Assembly (NCBI GenBank): GCA_033549245.1
Contig: JAWSUW010000081.1
Coordinates: 1 to 15,678, forward strand
Direction: 5' to 3'
Source of the DNA: Fusibacter_D sp033549245
GTDB lineage: Bacteria; Bacillota; Clostridia; Peptostreptococcales; Acidaminobacteraceae
DNA length: 15,678 nt
In this document: positions 1 to 6,805 of the stretch, one piece after another
Layout: every line of letters begins with the position of its first letter
How positions within the stretch are numbered: position 1 is the first letter of the stretch
The notes under the pieces: generated by a model
What the model saw: only the letters and a program-made list of their open reading frames with translations
The model's database searches: none
What the model was told of the DNA's origin: nothing
Translations under genes and position numbers: made by a program

Positions 1-1140
1 TGCCTTGCCCTCACGGGTGATGGCTGTTGCCGAGAGACTGCCAACAATACTTGGCGAGACGATAATCCCGATGAATATGAATATCGCAAAAGGCTCAAGC
101 ATAGGATCTCTAAGCGTCTCCAGACTCATGATGCCCATTGCGGTGTAAATCCCAAACAAAAGAATCGGAATGAACAATGTCAACACGGTATTAAGCAAAA
201 ACGTCGGATTATGGATGATGATGCCCAGGTGACGTTTGATCAACAACATTTTTTTCGAGCTTTGAGTATATTTGATGACGCCTTTTTTACCTGTTGAGCT
301 TTGCTGATTGTATTTGAGTAGTGCGTTTTTATACAGTTTCTTTGCAAAGATTTTTAGTGTGACCACAAAACCGAGGTTGAGCAGCAAGAACCAAATGGTA
401 TCCAGTAGTGATCCTCTAACCATTTTTGTGAGCCATATGCTCGGTGGGAATTTGCTGCCTACAAGTGAGATCAATCCGTCTTGTTGGCTCACCATTTTTT
501 GAAGTGAAGCCGGGTCCATCTCAACTCTGGTGAATACGACTTGAAGTCCAAGAATCACAGCAAGGAGCATAATATTGCCGATAATCACCATCATGTTTCT
601 ATTGCTTCTACCTCCAATCACTGCCATGAATGGCATGATCACCAAGGTCGCAAATATCATAGGTAGTACCGGCAGGAACAAAAGTGCAACGATGCCCATC
701 AAGAAGTAGAATAAATTGAATCCATCGCCAAAGGCGTAAAAGCCTACGCTAGTGCCGAATAAAATTGCTCCCATCCCGAAAAGATAGACATAGACTGATG
801 CGAGTTTCGAGAAAACAACCGTGTCTTCCTTGACCGGAAGCGTGGCAATCAAACTAAGGTCTTTTGAGTAAAAGAAGATGGATATGACCAGTGGAATCGC
901 CATAAAAAATGCAAGCATGGTGGCTCCCACATAGACGTATGTGATGATGAGCTCCGGATAACCGATCAATAAAAAGGTATCATACAGCTGTTTAATGATC
1001 TGAATGACCGGCAACAAGATCAAAATGGGCAATAAAATCATCAACTTACCGAGCAATTTATTTTTGACATTCAGCTGCTGAGTGTATTTGCTGAAAAAAT
1101 CTTTGAGTTGGATGCGCGTGAGCGCTAATAATTTATTCAT
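1..1140 (-). CDS. ABC-2 type transporter permease, C-terminus cut by window edge
   Basis: This is the membrane subunit of an ABC exporter. It is open for 380 codons from ATG at 1140 to the left edge with no stop, so the C-terminus is missing. The translation shows a basic N-terminus and then hydrophobic segments at roughly residues 33-47, 67-88, 120-135, 147-172, 185-200, 267-280, 318-334 and 346-370. Two short motifs resemble conserved patches of large clostridial and bacillar ABC-2 permeases: FPPSIWLTK near residue 231 and AITREGK at 373-379. The second lies in a loop next to the membrane. The start overlaps the stop of the ATPase gene by eight bases (ATGAATAA), so the two are probably translationally coupled and form one transporter. 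The substrate cannot be read from the sequence. The permease assignment is firm; the exact family is inferred. Confidence 0.88.
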   Translation of the reverse strand, partial: MNKLLALTRIQLKDFFSKYTQQLNVKNKLLGKLMILLPILILLPVIQIIKQLYDTFLLIGYPELIITYVYVGATMLAFFMAIPLVISIFFYSKDLSLIATLPVKEDTVVFSKLASVYVYLFGMGAILFGTSVGFYAFGDGFNLFYFLMGIVALLFLPVLPMIFATLVIMPFMAVIGGRSNRNMMVIIGNIMLLAVILGLQVVFTRVEMDPASLQKMVSQQDGLISLVGSKFPPSIWLTKMVRGSLLDTIWFLLLNLGFVVTLKIFAKKLYKNALLKYNQQSSTGKKGVIKYTQSSKKMLLIKRHLGIIIHNPTFLLNTVLTLFIPILLFGIYTAMGIMSLETLRDPMLEPFAIFIFIGIIVSPSIVGSLSATAITREGKA

Positions 1141-1852
1141 CTTTAGTCATCTCCAAGAATATTTCTTCAAGTGTTGCGGTACGATTGTGCTTGATGGCTT
1201 CAAGAGTGTCGCAGGCAATGAGTTTGCCTTTGTGGATAATCGCAACGCGGTGGCAAAGGTTTTCCACAACTTCAAGGACGTGCGATGAAAACAGTACGGT
1301 TCCGCCGTTTTCACAGTGTTCTCTCATGAGATCCTTAAGGATTTTGTTGGAGTGCGGGTCAAGGCCAACATGGGGCTCATCGAGAATAAAAATTTTAGGA
1401 TTTGGAAGCAGCGCTCCACAGATCATCAGTTTCTGACGCATACCATGAGAATATGAGTTGACGCTTTGCGTGAGCGCGTCATCGATTTGAAAGAGCTTTG
1501 TATAACGCTCCACGCGTTCTTTTCTGTCTGCGATATTCACTTCATACATGTCCGCGATGAAGTTGAGATAATCGATGCCTTTAACTGCATCATAAATTTC
1601 AGATTGGTCAGGAACAAACGTGAACTGTTTCTTGGCACTGATGGCATCCGCCTTGATGTTGTGTCCGCCTATTGTGATTTCACCTTCGGTCGGTGATATG
1701 ATTCCGGTGATCATTCTGAGTGTGGTTGTCTTTCCAGCACCGTTCGGGCCAATGAATCCGAAGATTTCGCCTTCGAGAATATCCAGATCCAAATGATCTA
1801 CTGCAATTTTTGTGCCGTTGAATACTTTTGTGACGCCTTTAAGTTTTAACAT
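1133..1852 (-). CDS. ABC transporter ATP-binding protein (ABC-2 exporter type)
   Basis: This 239-residue protein is a complete nucleotide-binding subunit that hydrolyses ATP to drive the neighbouring permease. Motifs are in the expected order: Walker A GPNGAGKTT (35-43), a Q-loop region around PDQSE (81-85), a signature YSHGMRQK (134-141) with His where the classical LSGGQ has Gly, Walker B IFILDEP (154-160) followed by the D-loop region VGLDP, and the switch histidine H191 in SSH. The size is usual for ABC-2 ATPases. The ATG at 1852 has a GAGGTG ribosome binding site at 1858-1863. It lies 67 bp downstream of the hydrolase gene on the same strand and overlaps the permease by 8 bp. No clear promoter or terminator was seen in the 67-bp gap, so it may share the hydrolase transcript. 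Confidence 0.95.
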   Translation of the reverse strand: MLKLKGVTKVFNGTKIAVDHLDLDILEGEIFGFIGPNGAGKTTTLRMITGIISPTEGEITIGGHNIKADAISAKKQFTFVPDQSEIYDAVKGIDYLNFIADMYEVNIADRKERVERYTKLFQIDDALTQSVNSYSHGMRQKLMICGALLPNPKIFILDEPHVGLDPHSNKILKDLMREHCENGGTVLFSSHVLEVVENLCHRVAIIHKGKLIACDTLEAIKHNRTATLEEIFLEMTKDE

Positions 1853-1919
1853 ATTTACACCTCATTAGGATTTTTTTGTTTATATGACTCAATTTTGACT
1901 ATATACTTAGATGTACCTT

Positions 1920-3317
1920 TTACATATTTTTGATCCACTCGGCGAGATCTTCTATGACCTGATTGTCAACTTTTCCAGGTACGGAATATTCCTCGGGTGA
2001 TGGCTTGCCTTCCCCTGGTATGAACAGATGATTGAGAGAATCATAGATGCGGTAATCCGCTGTATCTCCCAGACCGTCTTTCCATAGATCCAGTTCACTA
2101 GGTGGCACCTGATAATCTCTTCCACCTTGCATGATGATCATCGGAATATCGAGATTTTTCGCTACATCCACAGGGTTGTAATCTCTGAGGTCCATCCAGT
2201 ACTTAGCCGGAATACCAAGTGTCAATGAAGGATCCGTGGTGAGCGATAGTTCATCTGAGTTGATCATCTTCACACCTAGTATGATCTCCGCAAGTTGTGT
2301 TTTTTGAGCCGTTTTGGTGAGCTCATCTGCTGTTTCATCAAGGCTGAACAAATACTCGTATTGATAGACCATGAGGTCTTGAAGTGGTGTGACATTGCCT
2401 CCGAGCATTGCGATTCCCGCTATGTCAGATTGCCCTTCAGCTATTCTAGGGGCTTGATTAGCTCCCAGTGAGTGGCCGACGACAAATAATTTTTCCGAAT
2501 CGATATTGGGTTGTTCATTAAGGAACTCAACCGCAAATCTGGCATCCTCGATGACCTCATTGTAAATAGTCACTTCTGCCGCAACTTCAGGGTCACTGTA
2601 TTTAAGGCCATGTGTGTAAGTTCTCTTATCATATCTGAGCACTGCGATGCCTTTTGCGGCAAGTCCTTCCGCAATATCTCTGAATGGTTTGTTGCCCATG
2701 ATGGTCTCGTCACGATCATTCGGACCGGAACCGTGAACTAGCACAACTGCTGGAAATGGGCCTTCTCCTTCCGGATATAAAAGAGTACCTTCAAGTGGAA
2801 ATTCTTCACTTCCAAATGTGACTGCTTTGCCATTTTCAGCTGGATCCTCAGTCGATGAGAATACATCCAGACTTTCGACCACTTGATAATTGAAGCCGCC
2901 GATTTCCCCCTCTTGGTTGAATACCACATTGTAGGCGAGCGTCTGATTTTCATGACTTGCTCCAAATGAAATTATGTAGAAACCTTGTGATGTCGTTTCC
3001 TTTTGGCCTGATAGTTCTATGAACTGACCATAGTCCTTAATCAATTGCTCGTGGATCGATGCCATCATTTCAACATTGAACGCTTTTTTCATAGCTTCAT
3101 CCAGTGCATAATCGTTGTAGGCACTTTCAAAGTCTTCCGTAAGGAAATCTTGAAGGAATGCCTTTCCAGTGAGCTTGGCTGCCTCTTCATCGAGGACTTT
3201 TTCTGTTTCCGCATCCACATCAGCATCTGGCTTTGCGACGACTTCCTTGCTTTTACAAGCGGTTATTGTTGCTAGTCCCAGTGTCAATATGAGTAAGATG
3301 ATTAATATCTTTTTCAT
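1920..3317 (-). CDS. Lipoprotein alpha/beta hydrolase with N-terminal DUF3887-like domain
   Basis: This 465-residue protein is probably anchored to the outer face of the membrane. A hydrophobic signal (residues 4-19) ends in a lipobox-like ITAC, with C21 as the expected lipidated cysteine. An acidic linker follows. Residues about 50-148 resemble DUF3887, a small domain often placed before secreted hydrolases. From about 165 onward there is an alpha/beta hydrolase fold: an oxyanion-loop HGSG (195-198), nucleophile S283 in GHSLG, acid D401 in GGRDYQVPP and catalytic H430 in LNHLF. The complete triad suggests an active esterase or peptidase-like enzyme, but the substrate is unknown. The ATG is preceded by GGAGGTATAC, a strong ribosome binding site, and a sigma-A-like promoter lies at 3340-3369. 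The ABC ATPase follows 67 bp downstream. Confidence 0.9.
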   Translation of the reverse strand: MKKILIILLILTLGLATITACKSKEVVAKPDADVDAETEKVLDEEAAKLTGKAFLQDFLTEDFESAYNDYALDEAMKKAFNVEMMASIHEQLIKDYGQFIELSGQKETTSQGFYIISFGASHENQTLAYNVVFNQEGEIGGFNYQVVESLDVFSSTEDPAENGKAVTFGSEEFPLEGTLLYPEGEGPFPAVVLVHGSGPNDRDETIMGNKPFRDIAEGLAAKGIAVLRYDKRTYTHGLKYSDPEVAAEVTIYNEVIEDARFAVEFLNEQPNIDSEKLFVVGHSLGANQAPRIAEGQSDIAGIAMLGGNVTPLQDLMVYQYEYLFSLDETADELTKTAQKTQLAEIILGVKMINSDELSLTTDPSLTLGIPAKYWMDLRDYNPVDVAKNLDIPMIIMQGGRDYQVPPSELDLWKDGLGDTADYRIYDSLNHLFIPGEGKPSPEEYSVPGKVDNQVIEDLAEWIKNM

Positions 3318-3339
3318 GTATACCTCCCTATTTCGCCAA

Positions 3340-3369
3340 TTTATACCGTCATTCTATCCCTAATATCAA
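3340..3369 (-). promoter_or_regulatory. Probable sigma-A promoter of the lipoprotein hydrolase gene
   Basis: On the minus strand there is TTGATA (3369-3364), an 18-bp spacer and TATAAA (3345-3340). This is 22 bp upstream of the hydrolase ATG and directly before its GGAGGT site. The call rests on sequence match and position only. Confidence 0.55.
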
Positions 3370-3488
3370 AAGATACTCTAAAGATATCCTTAAAATTGTA
3401 TTAATTTGAAAAATATTTGGACACTTTGCTCCCGTCGTCCGTTGTATAGATGTAGAGGCGATTTTTGCGCGCGAAAGGAAATTTCAGA

Positions 3489-3956
3489 ATGCAATTATTT
3501 GAGATTTATAGAAACTATCAATCGGATTTCGCAAGATTTGCACGATCTCTGACCAATCATCGGGAATCCGCCGAGGATTTGGTTCAAAGCGCCTATCTCA
3601 AATCTTTGGATCAGGTCGAACTGTTTGATACGATGCATCCTGAGCAGATCAAGGCTTGGTTTTTCACAACTATCAAAAGGACTTTCATAGACGATTACCG
3701 TAAGCAAAAGCGGATTGTGCTCTATGATGAGTTCGCGGAAAATGAAGCACCCGAAACACTTGAAACGGACTTCGCTTTGAAATCAGCACTCGAAGATTTG
3801 CCTGAATCCACCAGGAAACTGGTGACGATGAGGTACGTTATGGGATACAACAGCAACGAGATCGCGGAAATTACCGGCATCAATCCTTCAACGGTCAGAT
3901 CGAGACTCAGTCTGGCCACAAAACAACTGCAAGACGCCTTACGGGAAGAATACTAA
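3489..3956 (+). CDS. RNA polymerase sigma factor, ECF-like (sigma-70 regions 2 and 4)
   Basis: This 155-residue protein has the two-domain layout of ECF sigma factors. Region 2 spans about residues 6-77. It includes the core-binding-like AEDLVQSAYLKSL (28-40) and the -10 recognition helix WFFTTIKRTFIDDYRKQKR (57-75). Region 4 spans about 101-152, with LPESTRKLVTMRY and the HTH part SNEIAEITGINPSTVRSRL. I chose the ATG at 3489 because AAAGGAA lies eight bases upstream; an in-frame TTG at 3465 has no such site. The gene is followed after 21 bp by a 398-codon gene with its own GAGGAGGT site, so the two form an operon. No membrane anti-sigma factor is adjacent. No convincing ECF autoregulatory promoter was found upstream. 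Confidence 0.9.
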   Translation: MQLFEIYRNYQSDFARFARSLTNHRESAEDLVQSAYLKSLDQVELFDTMHPEQIKAWFFTTIKRTFIDDYRKQKRIVLYDEFAENEAPETLETDFALKSALEDLPESTRKLVTMRYVMGYNSNEIAEITGINPSTVRSRLSLATKQLQDALREEY

Positions 3957-3977
3957 AATGGACACGAGGAGGTCAAT

Positions 3978-5174
3978 ATGAAAATCTATCGCAATATCGG
4001 AGTACTGGATGTCAGAAAAGCCAAACCTGAAACACTGGAAAGCATCTATAAATTTGAAAACATTGGTGCGATCGTCAGTCTCACCAGTCAGCAGGAGCTG
4101 CTTTCACATATTCATCAGGAGAATGTCGCAGTCACTATCACCTTGCCCGCAGAAGAAAAGGTGGATTTCATTTCTGCAAATGGCTCACTCAAAGTGGATG
4201 AAAAATATCTCTCTGGTCTAGTCAATCCAGCCTATATTATGGTCAATGGCAAATTGATCATCGAAGCGATCGAAAATACTGAGCTGCTTAAAAAAGTCAA
4301 AAGCATCCTTGTAAACGGTCTGCTTTTCATTACTGATGAAAACCGTCCTTTGATAGAAACCAATTCACTGGTCAATGGTAAAACAATCACTTTTAGTGCT
4401 GGAGATGTGATTCTTGAATACCCATTTGAGATGAACGAAGTGAACCTGATCGGTCTCACACCGGGCAGCTCGATTGTCGTGCCTAGCATCATCGCAACTG
4501 AGACCATCGATGAAGCTTTACTCAGCGAGACGCTCACACGTATTCAAATCCTCAACACCCTGGTTGCGACGCGAGACAACCTTAAAATTCTCATGTCGCT
4601 CATCATCAATTACAATACCATCGATAAAGTCATCGTCCCAGACGGTTTTGTGTATTACAAAGACCTCACTCTGGACGACATGAAACTCAGAACCATGAAA
4701 CACCGAAAAATATTTGTAAAAAACAAATTGACTATAGAATCCTCCGCCGAAGATGTTCTCAAGTGTTGCGACAATATCATCAGCCACGAACTGGTCATTC
4801 GCAAAGAAGATCTCGACGACATCATGCCAATCATGGACAAGGTCGAAACAATCAAAATCTACGATTCTGAAATGCTTGAAAACACTACCGTCCTAAAGCT
4901 CAACAAAGCTTATCTGGAAGGCTCGAACAAACTTGCCATTTCCAATTATGGTTTGCTCGTCATTGAAGATGATGTCACTCCTGAACTTTTCGATGAAATG
5001 GTCAAATACATCGAAAACTATGGCAAAATCAGATGCAACGATTCCATTTACGCCAAAGTCGGTGAAAGAACCCGCAAGAACTTCGGTGTCATCACAACCG
5101 ACAAGGGCAAATCGAAGGACAAAGAAGAGGAAAGACATACCATCATTGCCAATATGGGCAGTCTGGAACTTTAA
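3978..5174 (+). CDS. Soluble protein of unknown function with recurring beta-alpha units, partner of the sigma factor
   Basis: I do not recognise the family of this 398-residue protein. It has no signal peptide, no membrane segment and no zinc-binding motif, so it is probably cytoplasmic. A pattern of about 32 residues recurs: a strand with (N)G/K-x-L-x-I, a polar turn, an amphipathic helix of 10-12 residues, then a second strand. The clearest copies are at about 27-58, 87-118 (NGKLIIE ... NGLLFI), 245-276 (NKLTIESS ... HELVIR) and 320-353 (YGLLVIEDD ... GKIRCND). Residues 128-170 look like further beta-rich repeats with VNGKTITF. The C-terminal tail (371-386) is highly charged. The ATG has a GAGGAGGT site and lies 21 bp after the sigma gene. 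This position suggests, but does not prove, a role as regulator or output of that sigma factor. The stop codon overlaps the first base pairs of the hairpin repeat. Confidence 0.85.
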   Translation: MKIYRNIGVLDVRKAKPETLESIYKFENIGAIVSLTSQQELLSHIHQENVAVTITLPAEEKVDFISANGSLKVDEKYLSGLVNPAYIMVNGKLIIEAIENTELLKKVKSILVNGLLFITDENRPLIETNSLVNGKTITFSAGDVILEYPFEMNEVNLIGLTPGSSIVVPSIIATETIDEALLSETLTRIQILNTLVATRDNLKILMSLIINYNTIDKVIVPDGFVYYKDLTLDDMKLRTMKHRKIFVKNKLTIESSAEDVLKCCDNIISHELVIRKEDLDDIMPIMDKVETIKIYDSEMLENTTVLKLNKAYLEGSNKLAISNYGLLVIEDDVTPELFDEMVKYIENYGKIRCNDSIYAKVGERTRKNFGVITTDKGKSKDKEEERHTIIANMGSLEL

Positions 5175-5246
5175 TAAAATGGGGACAGGTCCAAACTGGT
5201 ACTTCCAATTCTGGAAGTACCAGTTTGGACCTGTCCCCATTTTATT
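5173..5246. repeat. Hairpin repeat copy 1 (GGGGACAGGTCC family), also a likely bidirectional terminator
   Basis: This is a perfect inverted repeat with 35-bp arms at 5173-5207 and 5212-5246 and a 4-base loop, ATTC. The arms contain GGGGACAGGTCC and GGTACTTCCA. The left arm begins inside the stop codon of the 398-residue protein gene, and the AT-rich ends place a T-run after the stem on both strands. It therefore lies between two convergent genes and could terminate both. Its outer sequence resembles the ends of short palindromes that Y1/RAYT-type transposases move in trans; no such transposase gene is in this window. Confidence 0.9.
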
Positions 5247-5247
5247 T

Positions 5248-5265
5248 GACCTGTCCCCATTTTTT
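5248..5265 (+). repeat. Duplicated tail of hairpin copy 1
   Basis: GACCTGTCCCCATTTT at 5248-5263 is a direct repeat of 5228-5243, the outer end of the right arm, with a 20-bp period. This is a partial second right end beside the complete hairpin, left by slippage, incomplete transposition or nested insertion. Confidence 0.85.
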
Positions 5266-5275
5266 CCTTGAACTT

Positions 5276-5587
5276 CTATAAATCCTGAATGTTCATCTTA
5301 TCAAGTTCGTCCTTATGGTTGCCATTCATCTTGCCCCTGATCGCAAAGTGGATCAAAAGAAGAATGACTACCGGAATGGACAATATAAAAAATACAATTA
5401 GAATCGGTAAAATCTGACCATCATAGATCATAAGTCCAAATGACCCAATAAATGCGAAAATCAAATGAATTGCTGGTAATACAAGTCCCAGCCATTTGCT
5501 TTTCTGTTTGGATAAAAATATTTGCAACAGTATGCTTCCACTAAATATTATGAGGCTAAAAACAATCAAAATGAAAAAACTATACAT
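5276..5587 (-). CDS. Small membrane protein, partner of the DUF2089 protein
   Basis: This 103-residue protein begins MYSFFILIVF when the ATG at 5587 is used. It has three or four hydrophobic segments, at about residues 3-22, 34-54 and 60-84, and a charged C-terminal tail (GKMNGNHKDELDK). That start overlaps the stop of the upstream DUF2089 gene by eight bases (ATGTATAG) and is about ten bases from AAGGAG. A second in-frame ATG at 5596 is only two or three bases from that site and is less likely. The overlap implies coupled translation. Function is unknown; the pairing suggests that the HTH protein and this membrane protein work together, for example in sensing at the membrane. Confidence 0.75.
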   Translation of the reverse strand: MYSFFILIVFSLIIFSGSILLQIFLSKQKSKWLGLVLPAIHLIFAFIGSFGLMIYDGQILPILIVFFILSIPVVILLLIHFAIRGKMNGNHKDELDKMNIQDL

Positions 5588-5891
5588 AACTATCATTCTC
5601 CTTCATTATCTTCTTATACTCGGAAATCAGCACCTTTGCGGTGTCAAAGTCGAGTTTTTCATTCACTGCCATGCGTTTGATCAAAGAAATATATGGTTCG
5701 TTCGAATGGTCTTCACTGATCTGAATTTTTTGAATCAAACGATCCAGTCTCAGTCTCACCGTCGGATAGGTGACGTTATATACTCCGGCGACCTCTTTGA
5801 GTGAACCCGAGGCCATAAGAAATTTTTTTATAAAAACCAGGTCTTCATCATCCAGATTAACTAACCAATCCGGTAATACGTCAACAGCCAA
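5580..5891 (-). CDS. DUF2089-type helix-turn-helix protein
   Basis: This 103-residue protein starts at a TTG (5891) with GGAGGTG five bases upstream. Starting further upstream would run through the promoter. Residues about 8-55 match the DUF2089 pattern as I know it: DWLVNLDDEDLVFIKKFL, then SGSLKEVAGVYNVTYPTVRLRLD, an HTH-like stretch in which TYPTVRLRLD would be the recognition helix. The rest (56-103) is an amphipathic helical tail. It is probably a small DNA-binding regulator. It is first in an operon with the small membrane protein, which it overlaps. The palindrome within its own promoter suggests autoregulation, but binding by this protein is inferred. Confidence 0.82.
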   Translation of the reverse strand: MAVDVLPDWLVNLDDEDLVFIKKFLMASGSLKEVAGVYNVTYPTVRLRLDRLIQKIQISEDHSNEPYISLIKRMAVNEKLDFDTAKVLISEYKKIMKENDSYV

Positions 5892-5928
5892 AGTGGCACC
5901 TCCTTTTACTTTGTTTTTAATAATATTA

Positions 5929-5957
5929 AATATAACATTTAACATTGTTAAAGTCAA
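5929..5957 (-). promoter_or_regulatory. Sigma-A promoter of the DUF2089 operon
   Basis: On the minus strand TTGACT (5957-5952), a spacer of exactly 17 bp and TATATT (5934-5929) form a near-consensus promoter. It ends 37 bp upstream of the TTG start. Confidence 0.72.
5938..5952. promoter_or_regulatory. Candidate operator palindrome in the DUF2089 promoter
   Basis: TTTAACATTGTTAAA is a perfect palindrome of two 7-bp arms around one base. It fills most of the spacer between the -35 and -10 boxes and touches the -35 box. A protein bound here would block RNA polymerase. The DUF2089-type protein encoded just downstream is the obvious candidate, but nothing in the sequence proves it is the binder. 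Confidence 0.6.
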
Positions 5958-6023
5958 TATCAAATTGATGGCATATTCTGCACAATTGGGATACAATGAA
6001 ACCAAGTCAAGGAGGAAGCAATT

Positions 6024-6191
6024 ATGGAGTATTTGGAATTCGTGGGCTCAATTTTGATCGTTTTGATTTTTTACATTGTTTCAATTAAAATATGGATGTT
6101 TATCGCAGATTTTATAGGTAAAAAATTGGGAATCAGTAAATTGATTTACATATTATTGAATAAATTCACAGGAAAAGATCATGTCGCATGA
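6024..6191 (+). CDS. Small 55-residue membrane peptide
   Basis: The ATG at 6024 has a very strong ribosome binding site, AAGGAGGAAG, five to six bases upstream. The product starts MEYLEFVGSILIVLIFYIVS. It has one clear membrane helix at about residues 6-30, then a basic stretch (IGKKLG) and a second mildly hydrophobic stretch (ISKLIYILLNKF). The TGA at 6189-6191 is three bases before hairpin copy 2, which could act as its terminator. It is divergent from the DUF2089 operon. I do not recognise it. The strong RBS, the hydrophobic code and the adjoining terminator-like hairpin are the reasons for calling a real gene. No clear promoter was found; TACAAT at 5992-5997 has only a poorly spaced TTGATG upstream. 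Confidence 0.65.
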   Translation: MEYLEFVGSILIVLIFYIVSIKIWMFIADFIGKKLGISKLIYILLNKFTGKDHVA

Positions 6192-6194
6192 TTT

Positions 6195-6260
6195 AAATGG
6201 GGACAGGTCCAAAACGGTACTTCCAGAAATGGAAGTACCGTTTTGGACCTGTCCCCATTT
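6195..6260. repeat. Hairpin repeat copy 2 (GGGGACAGGTCC family)
   Basis: This is a perfect inverted repeat with 31-bp arms at 6195-6225 and 6230-6260 and a GAAA loop. It has the same design as copy 1. It differs inside each arm at two adjacent positions (AAACTGG against AAAACGG), and both changes are matched on the opposite arm. A run of seven T (6258-6264) follows the stem, so it may terminate the 55-residue peptide transcript. It lies five bases upstream of the -35 box of the sigV promoter. Confidence 0.92.
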
Positions 6261-6265
6261 TTTTA

Positions 6266-6290
6266 AAACTTTTTCCACCTCAGGTCCGTC
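6266..6290 (+). promoter_or_regulatory. ECF-type (SigV-like) promoter of the sigV-rsiV operon
   Basis: AAAC (6266-6269), a T-rich start to the spacer, 17 bp of spacer and CGTC (6287-6290) followed by TA fit the AAAC...CGTC pattern of SigV, SigM and SigX-type promoters. The site is 44 bp upstream of the sigma gene's ATG. SigV-type factors are known to transcribe their own operon, so an autoregulatory loop is likely. Confidence 0.68.
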
Positions 6291-6334
6291 TAAATGTTGT
6301 AAGCTTACAAAAGAATGAATTTAGGAGATTATAC

Positions 6335-6805
6335 ATGCTGCAGCAATATATATTCAAGAATAAGGAAGCGCATTACAAAATGGCTTTCAGCTACACCAAA
6401 AGTAAAGAGGATGCACTCGACGTCGTCCAGGACAGCATCGAAAAAGCGCTTCGGTCGTATAAAAAAAATGGTGCACCTGACCATCTGAATAGCTGGTTTT
6501 ACAGAATCTTGATCAATACCGCCATCGACTATACACGAAAAAACAAACGCATCACTTTGATGGAACAGGAAAAAATGGAATTTCTGCTTGAATCCGAAGA
6601 CCAATATAGAAATTTTGACCTTGAAACTGCGATGGAAAAACTTCCAAATGCCTACAAAACGATCATCGTCCTCCGATTTTTTGAGGATTTGAAGATCTCC
6701 GATATCGCAGAGGTTCTAGGTGAAAATGTAAACACGGTAAAAACCAGACTTTACAAAGGTCTTGAACTTTTAAAGATCGAAATGAAGGAGGACGACAATG
6801 AATAA
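6335..6805 (+). CDS. sigV: ECF sigma factor, SigV-like
   Basis: This 156-residue protein has region 2 at about 8-70, with KSKEDALDVVQDSIEKAL and the -10 reading helix NSWFYRILINTAIDYTRKNKR, and region 4 at about 98-150, with LPNAYKTIIVLRFFEDLKISDIAEVL and VNTVKTRLYKGL. I chose the ATG at 6335 because AGGAGA lies eight bases upstream and the ECF-type promoter fits. A longer reading frame from 6197 would pass through hairpin copy 2 and the promoter and is not real. The stop overlaps the next gene by eight bases (ATGAATAA). The SigV name rests mainly on the RsiV-like partner. In known cases this pair controls lysozyme and cell-wall stress genes. Confidence 0.85.
   Translation: MLQQYIFKNKEAHYKMAFSYTKSKEDALDVVQDSIEKALRSYKKNGAPDHLNSWFYRILINTAIDYTRKNKRITLMEQEKMEFLLESEDQYRNFDLETAMEKLPNAYKTIIVLRFFEDLKISDIAEVLGENVNTVKTRLYKGLELLKIEMKEDDNE

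Noticed and set aside
1853..1919. Separate promoter for the ABC ATPase gene
   Set aside because: A TATAAA is present on the minus strand, but no acceptable -35 hexamer lies 16-18 bp upstream.
3412..3450. ECF-type autoregulatory promoter before the first sigma factor, or TTGGAC with a TATAGA box
   Set aside because: No AAC-type -35 sits 16-17 bp from either CGTC, and TTGGAC to TATAGA is about 22 bp, too long for sigma-A.
4933..5271. Open frames on both strands across hairpin copy 1, ending or starting in GTGPNWYFQ-like residues
   Set aside because: They appear because the palindrome is free of stops in several frames and they overlap the real 398-residue protein gene in other frames.
6197..6334. 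N-terminal extension of the sigV gene beginning MGTGPKRYFQK
   Set aside because: It is read through hairpin copy 2 and the ECF promoter; the ATG at 6335 has a good ribosome binding site and gives the usual family length.
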